From Marivita sp051859345 (GTDB taxonomy: Bacteria; Pseudomonadota; Alphaproteobacteria; Rhodobacterales; Rhodobacteraceae), in NCBI RefSeq assembly GCF_051859345.1, contig NZ_JBHYFV010000002.1, positions 1 to 64,000 on the forward strand: DNA of 64,000 nucleotides, written 5' to 3'. Below the pieces are notes generated by a model. The model was given only the letters and a program-made list of their open reading frames with translations, was not told where the DNA came from and searched no databases. Of this stretch, positions 52,168 through 60,210 are shown in pieces. Position numbers and translations under genes: made by a program. Numbering within the stretch: position 1 is the first letter of the stretch; every line of letters begins with the position of its first letter.

Positions 52168-52175
<8 letters not shown>
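51837..52175 (-). CDS. csaA: tRNA-binding domain protein (CsaA-like)
   Basis: 112-residue single OB-fold of the tRNA_bind family. DIRIGTVTRAEPFPEARKPA near the N-terminus, VMGVVNFPPRQIGPFMSEAL in the middle and a terminal DKEIPNGARL are near consensus for CsaA. The role is chaperone- or tRNA-binding-like and not well defined. The start at 52175 has an AAGGAG site; it overlaps proC by 8 bases upstream. Confidence 0.85.
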
Positions 52176-52983
<808 letters not shown>

Positions 52984-53016
52984 AAATGCCCCCATTTCTT
53001 GCGTCGGGGGCAAGTG

Positions 53017-53517
53017 TTACGCGCGCCCGTAGGCCTCTGCAATGGCGACCTGAAGCGCGTCCTTGGGATCGCGGTTGCCCCAGACAACCAGTTGAAACGC
53101 CGGATAATACCGTTCCGCGCTCGTCACGGCACAGTTGATCATCGTGTCGATCTGGTCTGCGCTGGCGACATTGCCACCCGCCAGCACCAGGCCATAGCGA
53201 TAGACCATCAGCTTGGCCTCTTCCCAATAGGTAAAGGCTCCGGCCCAGCATTGGTCATTGACCGCATTGAGGCTTTCCATCAACGCGGGCATTCGGTCCT
53301 TCGGCGGTTCCATGTCGAAGGTGCAGATCAGGCGCAGGGTTTCGTCATAGGGAGACCAGGCCAGCGTGATGGAATAGGTCCGCCATTGGCCTTGCACCGC
53401 CATCGCAATCTGATCTTCTGTGATGCGGTCAAAATCCCATTCATGATGTTCAGCAATGTGCTCCACGATGTCGATGGGATGAATATCATCTTCAAGATAC
53501 TGCTCGGACAGGGCCAT
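53017..53517 (-). CDS. YbjN domain-containing protein
   Basis: 166-residue cytoplasmic protein of the YbjN family (a chaperone-like fold related to type III secretion chaperones). Residues about 15-150 span the domain, with WRTYSITLAWSPYDETLRLIC and NAVNDQCWAGAFTY as recognisable segments. The exact role is unknown; family members affect motility and stress responses elsewhere. It is the first gene of the ybjN-proC-csaA-dehydrogenase unit. Confidence 0.8.
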   Translation of the reverse strand: MALSEQYLEDDIHPIDIVEHIAEHHEWDFDRITEDQIAMAVQGQWRTYSITLAWSPYDETLRLICTFDMEPPKDRMPALMESLNAVNDQCWAGAFTYWEEAKLMVYRYGLVLAGGNVASADQIDTMINCAVTSAERYYPAFQLVVWGNRDPKDALQVAIAEAYGRA

Positions 53518-54022
53518 AACGCCGCCTCCTGTTGCCTGTGCGGCGCGGGCTGTTTCGCCTCAACCGCTCGGTGCCTGCTCTAGGGACTGCGGTTTCTCCG
53601 TCATCCCCTACCGCATATGCTGCATGGGCTGGCGCCCTGCGTAAAGCGCTAAATGGGGGATAACCGCAATAAGTTGTGGAGAAGTCCACCCAATGCGGTG
53701 AGCGCGAATAGTTCCACTATCTGTGGGTAAAATCACCGGAAAACCGACAGGCGCATTCGTCAGCAGGCGTATCTGGCGCTGTTTGGCAACAATCACAGGG
53801 CGACGGCATAGAAAATTCCAAGGCAACCCCGTGACTGTTTTTTCAGCACGCTTGGGCTGCGCGCACGGATTGCCTGCTTCTCTGGTTCAAAAATATCCCG
53901 GTGGACTCCGCCCAAGACGGCAGAGGGCAGCGCCGCCACCTCTTTCCGTAAACGGATAGAGGACGATGCGTCGACGCATCGTCCTCTGGTCGGATTGGCA
54001 AGCCAATTCGAAATCAAACGCC
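53518..54022. other. 505-base gene-free gap
   Basis: No convincing coding region. It must hold the ybjN promoter (at the left) and the 3' end of the livK-type operon (at the right). Features seen are the 30-base palindrome at 53958-53987 and a GGACTCCGCCC..GGGCAGCGCC segment (53903-53936) resembling the GC hairpins before lpd. Two imperfect DnaA-box-like words (near 53676 and 53721) are not enough to suggest an origin. Confidence 0.5.
53958..53987. repeat. 30-base perfect palindrome
   Basis: AGAGGACGATGCGTC is followed immediately by its exact reverse complement, with no spacer. It lies 35 bases beyond the stop of the minus-strand substrate-binding gene. No T-run follows on either strand. 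It could be a transcript-end stabiliser, a recombination or protein-binding site, or a mobile repeat remnant. Confidence 0.8.
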
Positions 54023-55285
54023 TCAGTTCAGCGACGACATGAAGGCGTTCACCTCGGTAAGCGAGATATACTGCTTCTCGTCAATGCCACCTTCCGAGAA
54101 ACCCCAGGTGACAGCAGGAGCCGACACATCGCCGTTCTTGTCGAACAGAACGTTGCCCGTCGCCCCCTGATAAGACACGCTTCCGCCGCCATCGAGCACG
54201 TCTTTCGCCTGCGCGAACCCGGCCGCATCCGCCGTGACCGGCGTGCCGTTCGGATCAGTGATCATGCCGATCTTGGCGGCAATCTCGGACCCGGATGCGT
54301 CCTTGCCCGCCGCGTGCATCGCCATCAGCGCAATCATCGTCGCGTCATAGCTGTTGGCCAGACCCGGACCGTTGGGTGGTCCGTCGAAACGGGCGGTGTA
54401 AGCGTCGACAAAGGCCGAAGCCGAGTCGGTGCGCGGCGAGGATGTATCGGTGCCGGTGAAGTTGCCCAGGTACTGCATCCCGACATTGTCGCGGAATTCG
54501 TCCGAGCGCAGCGCATTGGCGGCGATCATGTTCTGCGTGCCGCCCAGCGACAGCCATTCCCGCACGACCTGCGTGCCTTCCTTGGGATAAAGTGCCATGT
54601 AGATCGCCTCGGGGCTGTCCTTGAGCGCCTCGGTCACTTCCGCGCGATAGGACGCCTGCGCGTCGTTGATGGCGATGAAGGCAGTCACTTCGATGCCAAG
54701 CGACTCAAGATCCTCGGCAACCAGCTTGCCGATGTCCTGGCCCCAGTCGTCGTTCTTGTAAAAGACCGCAACCGACTTGTAGCCCTCGTCACGGGCCACC
54801 ATAGCACCGACCGCCGCCTGCACACCCGACGTGGCGAAGGTGCGATAGAACAGACCGCCAGTCTTTCCTTCCTCGGCCAGCACGGTGAAAGCAGTCGAGG
54901 ACGAGCAGCACGACATCTGCAACACGCCCGCAGGCACAGTGACGGAGGTCAGGATCGGCATCGACACACCCGAAGACACCGCCCCCAGCAGAAGCTGCAC
55001 ACCGTCCAGATCGACCAGCGCCTTGGCTGCATCGACGCCGACCTTGGGATCGGTCTGGGTGTCACGCAGCACCATCTCGATCTGGCAACCGGCAACGCCG
55101 CCGGTCTCGTTGGCGATATCCACAACATATTGCGCAGTGGCGGCGATGGGTTTGCCCCAATCGACGGATGTGGGCAGCACGGCGCCGATCTTGGTGGTGC
55201 ATTCCTGCGCAGACGCTGCGCCGCCAAGGGTCATGACCCCCATGGCAAGGCCCAGTGCAAGGGCCATGTTCCTTAGTCCAGACAT
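54023..55285 (-). CDS. LivK-type ABC transporter substrate-binding protein
   Basis: 420-residue periplasmic binding protein of the branched-chain amino acid/amide family. A signal peptide occupies about 1-27 (ends GAASA-QE). Two lobes are visible: KIGAVLPTSVDWGKPIAA at the mature start, YRTFATSGVQAAVGA, and VAVFYKNDDWGQDIG. The ligand is unknown; the family also binds amides, urea and aromatic acids. The start at 55285 is set by the signal peptide and a GGGAG site. It is the last gene of the operon. Confidence 0.88.
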   Translation of the reverse strand: MSGLRNMALALGLAMGVMTLGGAASAQECTTKIGAVLPTSVDWGKPIAATAQYVVDIANETGGVAGCQIEMVLRDTQTDPKVGVDAAKALVDLDGVQLLLGAVSSGVSMPILTSVTVPAGVLQMSCCSSSTAFTVLAEEGKTGGLFYRTFATSGVQAAVGAMVARDEGYKSVAVFYKNDDWGQDIGKLVAEDLESLGIEVTAFIAINDAQASYRAEVTEALKDSPEAIYMALYPKEGTQVVREWLSLGGTQNMIAANALRSDEFRDNVGMQYLGNFTGTDTSSPRTDSASAFVDAYTARFDGPPNGPGLANSYDATMIALMAMHAAGKDASGSEIAAKIGMITDPNGTPVTADAAGFAQAKDVLDGGGSVSYQGATGNVLFDKNGDVSAPAVTWGFSEGGIDEKQYISLTEVNAFMSSLN

Positions 55286-55302
55286 TCCTAGTCTCCCTGT
55301 TA

Positions 55303-56256
55303 TTATCCTTTGGATCGCGCCGATTGGGACACGACCAGTTTTTCCGGGAACAGCCCCTGTGGTCGCCACATGAGCATTCCGACAATGACAAAGCCGATCA
55401 GCACGAACTGGATCGACCCGGTGTAAAGCTGCACATCCAGTGGAGCAAAGCGGGACAACGCCCATCCGCTGGCTGTCCACGCCCCCCAGATCAGAAACGT
55501 TCCCATCACGGCCCCCTTGTTGTTGCCCGCGCCGCCGACGATCAGCATTGCCCAGATCTGGAATGTGAGGATCGGCAGCACGTCCTGCGGGCTGATGAAG
55601 GCATAGAAAGTAGCGTAGAGTCCACCAGCAAGGCCCATGATCACCGATCCTGCAACAAAGGAGGTCAGGCGAATGCGGGACGGCGATTTGCCCAGCGATT
55701 GTGCGGCCGTCTCATCTTCGCGGATTGCGCGCAAAAGCCGCCCGAAAGGTGACTGGATCAGCCGTTCGAGGAACAGGTAGGTTCCGATAAGCAGGACAAG
55801 GACAAAGCATAGAAACAGAGCGTTGTAGGCAAAGCCATTGCCCAGCGTGTCACGCAAGGGTCGCTCGAATCCGCGAATGCCCTGCGCCCCACCCGCAAGC
55901 CAGGAGGCGTTGCGCATGAAGTTCTCGAAAGCGACGGCCACGCCGAAAGTTGCGATGGCAAGGTAATCATGCCTGAGCCGCAGCGTCAGCAGACCGACAA
56001 TCCACGCCACAAGACCCGCGATCACCATCCCGCCCAAAAGCGCCATCAGGTACGGAAGTTCGAACCCGCCGAGTTGGTTCGCCTGCGGGCTACCGCCCAG
56101 GATCAGGGTGCCATAAGCCCCCGCCCCGAAGAACGCGACAACGCCGCCGTTGAACAGCCCCGTATTGCCCCATTGCAGGTTCAGTCCAAGCACCGCGATG
56201 GACAGGATCGACGCAACCGTGACGAAGAACACCAGATACGAAAGAACGCCGATCAT
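55303..56256 (-). CDS. LivM-type ABC transporter permease
   Basis: 317-residue membrane subunit with about nine hydrophobic segments. The LivM landmark NLQWGNTGLFNGGVVAFFGAG lies near the N-terminus (about 27-47, read over two segments), and SPFGRLLRAIREDETAAQSLG is the coupling region to the ATPase. The ATG overlaps the LivH-type stop by 4 bases. Confidence 0.88.
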   Translation of the reverse strand: MIGVLSYLVFFVTVASILSIAVLGLNLQWGNTGLFNGGVVAFFGAGAYGTLILGGSPQANQLGGFELPYLMALLGGMVIAGLVAWIVGLLTLRLRHDYLAIATFGVAVAFENFMRNASWLAGGAQGIRGFERPLRDTLGNGFAYNALFLCFVLVLLIGTYLFLERLIQSPFGRLLRAIREDETAAQSLGKSPSRIRLTSFVAGSVIMGLAGGLYATFYAFISPQDVLPILTFQIWAMLIVGGAGNNKGAVMGTFLIWGAWTASGWALSRFAPLDVQLYTGSIQFVLIGFVIVGMLMWRPQGLFPEKLVVSQSARSKG

Positions 56257-57167
56257 GTACGTTCTTCCCCGAACAACCCGTGTGGCCGGATGATGAGCAC
56301 GGCAAGAATGATAAGGAACGGCACCGCCGGGCTGTATCCCGAGGGCAGGATCACCAACGCGAGGTTGGATGCCAGACCGACCAGGAACCCACCCAGAACC
56401 GCGCCGTAGATGCTGCCGATGCCACCGACGATGGTGGCGGCAAAGATCGGCAGGACAAGGTCGCGGCCAAGGACCGGGTTGATCTGGTTGGTCAGCCCGT
56501 AAAACACCCCCGCCGCCGCAGCCAGACCTCCGCCAATCAGCCAGATCAGCACGATGATGCGGTCCAGATTGATCCCCGACACCTGAGCTAGGCTGGGATT
56601 TTCCGCCACGGCCCGCAAGGAATACCCGAAGGTGGTGCGCGACAGGACCAGATGCAGGATGACCATGATCAGAAGGGCGGCAATCAGGGTAAAGACCTGA
56701 TCGGGTTTGATCAAAAGGAAGGGATCGCGGCTGACCACGATGGCGAAGACGATATCCTGACTGTAGAGTTTGGGGTTCAGCCCGAAGATCAGTCCAAGGA
56801 TGTTGCGAAGGATCATCGCGACGCCGAAAGACGCAAAGACCATCGACAACTCACCTCCCTTGGCGCGGACCCGTTTGAACACAAGCCTGTCGATCAAGAC
56901 CGCCGAGAGGCCTGTCAACGCCATCGAAATCAGGATCGCGGCGCATAGCGACCAGGTCAGGCTTAGTGGCTGGATCGCAGAAGACAAAGCCGGGTAGATT
57001 GCCGCGAACAACCCATCGAACACCAAGGCGACGTAGGCTCCGATCGACAGCAATTCGGCATGCGAGAAGTTGGCAAAGCGCAGCATATGCATAGCCATGG
57101 TCAGCCCAATCGCCCCGAGCGACAGGATCGAGCCGACCAGAACGCCATCGACAAGGTTCTGGATCAT
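56253..57167 (-). CDS. LivH-type ABC transporter permease
   Basis: 304-residue membrane subunit with about eight hydrophobic segments. The LivH opening GVLVGSILSLGAIGLTMA and the coupling stretch TTFGYSLRAVAENPSLAQVSG are typical. It pairs with the LivM-type subunit. The start overlaps the LivF-type stop by 4 bases. Confidence 0.88.
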   Translation of the reverse strand: MIQNLVDGVLVGSILSLGAIGLTMAMHMLRFANFSHAELLSIGAYVALVFDGLFAAIYPALSSAIQPLSLTWSLCAAILISMALTGLSAVLIDRLVFKRVRAKGGELSMVFASFGVAMILRNILGLIFGLNPKLYSQDIVFAIVVSRDPFLLIKPDQVFTLIAALLIMVILHLVLSRTTFGYSLRAVAENPSLAQVSGINLDRIIVLIWLIGGGLAAAAGVFYGLTNQINPVLGRDLVLPIFAATIVGGIGSIYGAVLGGFLVGLASNLALVILPSGYSPAVPFLIILAVLIIRPHGLFGEERT

Positions 57168-57892
57168 GCCGTCGCCACGCGTTTGCCGCCGAGATAGATC
57201 TGGCCCACCACCGGATCGTTGACCAAGTCCTGCGCCGCGCCATCGACCTGATTGCGGCCATCGGCAAGGATGTAGCAGTGATCCGCCAGCCGCAGCGCCT
57301 GTTTGACGTTTTGTTCGACCAGCAGGATCGTCACGCCCCTTTCGGTCAGGGCGCGGGCATATTCCAGCACCTCCTGCGCCGCCTTGGGGGACAGTCCCGC
57401 AGAGGGTTCATCCATCAGGATCACCGAGGGGTTGATGGCCAGCGCCATCGCCACCGCAAGGAACTGACGCTGGCCGCCAGACAAGGCGCCCGCTTTCTCG
57501 GTCTGTTTGTCGGCCAGCGCCGGAAATTGGGTAAAGAGCGCGTCCCGACGGGTGGCAGCGTCTTGACCCGCGTTTCGCAACACAAGGTCGAGGTTCTGAC
57601 GAATGGTCAGTGACCGGAAGATGTTGTCGGACTGCGGAACATACGCCACGCCCAATGCACCCATCGTGTCGGTACGGGGGTTTGTGATCTCTTTGCCGTT
57701 CAGGAGCACGGAACCGGAAGACACGGGCACCAGCCCGGCAATCGCCTTGATCAGGGTCGATTTACCCGCGCCATTGGGACCGATGATGACCGTCACTTTC
57801 GCCGTCTCTGCGATCAGCGACACACCTTTGAGGATCGGCAGGTCGGGAACATACCCCGCGACGATTTCCGTGGCGACCAGAGCATCCGTCAT
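57164..57892 (-). CDS. LivF-type ABC transporter ATP-binding protein
   Basis: 242-residue ATPase. Walker A is GPNGAGKST, the signature is LSGGQRQFLAVAMAL, and Walker B is VILMDEPSAGLSP. LivF-like C-terminus with QALRLADHCYILADGR. It overlaps the LivG-type gene by 4 bases. Confidence 0.9.
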   Translation of the reverse strand: MTDALVATEIVAGYVPDLPILKGVSLIAETAKVTVIIGPNGAGKSTLIKAIAGLVPVSSGSVLLNGKEITNPRTDTMGALGVAYVPQSDNIFRSLTIRQNLDLVLRNAGQDAATRRDALFTQFPALADKQTEKAGALSGGQRQFLAVAMALAINPSVILMDEPSAGLSPKAAQEVLEYARALTERGVTILLVEQNVKQALRLADHCYILADGRNQVDGAAQDLVNDPVVGQIYLGGKRVATA

Positions 57893-58668
57893 TCGACCTG
57901 CGCCCCCAGATAGGCGTCAAGCAGAACGGGATTGTTCTGCGCATCCTCGGCGGTGCCTTCGAACATGACCTTGCCTTCGGCCAATGCGATCACCGGATCG
58001 CAGTGCTGCATGACGAAATCCATGTCGTGCTCGATGATGACGAATGTCTTGCCATCGCGGTTCAACTCTTCGATCTTTTCGATCAGCAGCTTGGTCAAGG
58101 TTGGATTCACCCCGGCGGCAGGTTCATCCAGCAGGATCAGTTTGGGTTCACCCATCAGAATGCGCGCCAGTTCAAGGAGTTTCATCTGCCCGCCGGAGAT
58201 CTGACCGGCAGCCTGATCCGCGAGTGGGGCGAGGGTGACGAAATCCAGAACCTCGTTTGCGCGTTTGCGGATGGCGGTTTCCTGTTCACGCATCCTGGCC
58301 GATTGGAAAAACGGCCCCCAGAGGCGCTCTCCGACCTGCGCCATCGGAGAAAGCATGACGTTCTCCAGAACGCTCATCTTGGCAAACGGGCGGGGGATTT
58401 GAAAGGTGCGGCCAAGGCCAAGGGAAAAAAGCGCGTCAGGCGAGAACCCGGTGATGTCCTGACCGTCAAGCTGAACCGTCCCGCTGGTGGGTTTGAGCAT
58501 ACCTGTCAGCACATTGAAAAGCGTCGTCTTCCCCGCACCATTGGGACCGATCAGGCCAGTGATCGTTCCGGGATGAATGGCAAGCGACACGTTATCGACA
58601 GCGCGAAAGTCACCAAAGTCCCGGCTGATCCCGCATGTGCGCAGAATGGGTTCAGCCATGTGCGCCAT
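57889..58668 (-). CDS. LivG-type ABC transporter ATP-binding protein
   Basis: 259-residue ATPase. Walker A is GPNGAGKTT, the signature is ISGGQMKLLELARIL, and Walker B is LILLDEPAAGVNP; the IEHDMDFVM switch His follows. The first ATG (58668) or the one three codons later (58659) may be used, and neither has a clear Shine-Dalgarno. The start overlaps the AKR gene by 17 or 8 bases, tying the transporter to that enzyme. Confidence 0.9.
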   Translation of the reverse strand: MAHMAEPILRTCGISRDFGDFRAVDNVSLAIHPGTITGLIGPNGAGKTTLFNVLTGMLKPTSGTVQLDGQDITGFSPDALFSLGLGRTFQIPRPFAKMSVLENVMLSPMAQVGERLWGPFFQSARMREQETAIRKRANEVLDFVTLAPLADQAAGQISGGQMKLLELARILMGEPKLILLDEPAAGVNPTLTKLLIEKIEELNRDGKTFVIIEHDMDFVMQHCDPVIALAEGKVMFEGTAEDAQNNPVLLDAYLGAQVE

Positions 58669-59731
58669 GCACTGCGTCGTTTGGATTGGCGTTGAGGTTG
58701 TATTTCATGATCCGTCCATGGCGGCTGGTCCGGTCGCCTTCCAGGGAATAGACATCGCCGCCGGGACCATTGGCCTGATCCAGAACCGCGTCCAATGTGG
58801 CGTGATCTTCGCCGTCCAGCGCGAAAGCGAAGGTTTGAAGCGTTTGCGGCAGGTGCCGGGCATACCGCGCGCCCACGATGCTTGCCGCGACCTGTGGCTG
58901 ATCGAGCACCCAGCGCGTGGCAACCGCCGAAAGGGAGACTCCGTGTTTGTCCCCCACGGCCTTGAGCGTCTTCAGAAGCGATTGGAACCGGTCCCATGGG
59001 CCGAATTCGTCAATGATCAGGCGGTACTTGATCAGGCTGCGGTTTTCGAACTGGAAGCCGGGGTCTGGTTCGCCCAACCATTTCTCGGTGATGAACCCCC
59101 CGGCGAGCGTTCCGTAGCAGATCAGGTGCACGTTGTTGTGTGCTCCCCAATCGCTCAGCCCATTTGCAGGGCGGCGGTCAAGCACGGAATACTGTACCTG
59201 TGCCGAGGCGATATCGAAACCGGCATCGACAAAACGCTGCATCGCCTGCCGGTCCCAGTTGGTGGTACCAAGGGTCTTGATCTTGCCCTGTTTTTGCAAA
59301 TCTCTGAGCACATCCAGCGCGTCAACCGCGTTGCCCAAGGCCAGATCCCACCAGAAGAACTGCACCAGATCAAGTCGATCAATCTTGAGCCGTTTCAGGG
59401 ACCGGTCGACAATTGCCGTCACTTCGTCCGGGCGCAGGTCGGCAAGACAGGTGAGGTCAGGCACCAGTTTGGTATGGACACAGACACGATCCGCCACCGA
59501 TGCGCCGCGGCGGCTGCGCAGGTCAGCGATGAAATCCCCGATCATCTCTTCAACGCCGGTATAGATGTCGGCGCAGTCAAACGTGAACAGACCCGCATCG
59601 ACAAACGCTTCCATGTCGCGGATGGCCTGCGCCCGATCCACCGGGCCATGATCACCCGCCAATTGCCACCCCCCGCGGATTACTCGGGAAACGGTGTGGC
59701 CTGGGCGCAGGTCGGTGGTTTCAACGCTCAT
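58652..59731 (-). CDS. Aldo/keto reductase lacking the catalytic His
   Basis: 359-residue member of the aldo/keto reductase fold. The tetrad is Asp52 and Tyr57 (FDCADIYTG), Lys88 (CVHTKLV), but the position of the catalytic His, in DLVQFFWWD, is Phe126. The paralogue at 60211 has His there. C-terminal NADPH-site segments (ASIVGARYARHL) are kept. It overlaps the TIGR04076 gene (4 bases) and LivG-type gene, so it is inside the transporter operon. It may be a reductase with altered chemistry or a binding protein. Confidence 0.85.
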   Translation of the reverse strand: MSVETTDLRPGHTVSRVIRGGWQLAGDHGPVDRAQAIRDMEAFVDAGLFTFDCADIYTGVEEMIGDFIADLRSRRGASVADRVCVHTKLVPDLTCLADLRPDEVTAIVDRSLKRLKIDRLDLVQFFWWDLALGNAVDALDVLRDLQKQGKIKTLGTTNWDRQAMQRFVDAGFDIASAQVQYSVLDRRPANGLSDWGAHNNVHLICYGTLAGGFITEKWLGEPDPGFQFENRSLIKYRLIIDEFGPWDRFQSLLKTLKAVGDKHGVSLSAVATRWVLDQPQVAASIVGARYARHLPQTLQTFAFALDGEDHATLDAVLDQANGPGGDVYSLEGDRTSRHGRIMKYNLNANPNDAVHGAHG

Positions 59732-60102
59732 GTGACCTCTTTCCAATAAGGCGTGCCACGATCATCGGGCAGACCAGTTGTCTCTGAATGGCTGAATTCC
59801 CGCTTGCCAAGGCGGGTGACGCGAAAACGGCCGCCGCAATTGGGATCGGGACAGGCAATCTCGGCATCGGTGGACATCCAGTCATTGGGATGTGTGTCCC
59901 GCTGTTTGGCGGGCAAAAGAGGGAGCAGCGCGGCGAGCGCGTACATCGACACTTTCTGCTGATCCTCGAAAACCAGCAATTCGCCTTCCACACGAAAACT
60001 CTCGCCTTCGACATGACGGCAGACAGAGGTGCGATCACCGACCACCGTTTCCACGCGCAAGTCATAAAGCCAGAAGCGATCTGCGTGTTGCGCCGCGCTC
60101 AT
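59728..60102 (-). CDS. TIGR04076 family protein
   Basis: 124-residue small protein. The pattern VCRHVEGESFRVEGELLVFE near 28-47 and a later CPDPNCGGRFRV with two Cys match my recollection of TIGR04076, a family without assigned function. From the ATG at 60102 it starts MSAAQHADRF; longer in-frame versions lack family similarity. It is the first gene of the TIGR04076-AKR-livGFHMK operon and overlaps the AKR start by 4 bases. Confidence 0.75.
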   Translation of the reverse strand: MSAAQHADRFWLYDLRVETVVGDRTSVCRHVEGESFRVEGELLVFEDQQKVSMYALAALLPLLPAKQRDTHPNDWMSTDAEIACPDPNCGGRFRVTRLGKREFSHSETTGLPDDRGTPYWKEVT

Positions 60103-60210
60103 GTTTCCGTCGATGTCCTTTTTGGCGCAGTGTCGCGCTGTTACCCCGTTGTGAACCACATGGTTGCGGGGTTCTTTAAGGGTTGTCAAACCGGTTCAAG
60201 GCGGCAACTC

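Noticed and set aside
53660..53735. DnaA-box-like words (TTGTGGAGAA, TGTGGGTAA) suggesting a replication origin
   Set aside because: Both differ from the TTATNCACA box, there are only two, there is no AT-rich unwinding region, and no dnaA, hemE, parAB or similar neighbour.
54023..55480. A longer 485-residue version of the substrate-binding protein
   Set aside because: The extra N-terminus overlaps the LivM-type gene and would bury the signal peptide; the ATG at 55285 places the signal peptide at the start.
59788..60210. A 141-codon in-frame N-terminal extension of the AKR-RidA protein
   Set aside because: It runs antisense through TIGR04076, has no AKR similarity, and good start sites exist at 60211 and 60238.
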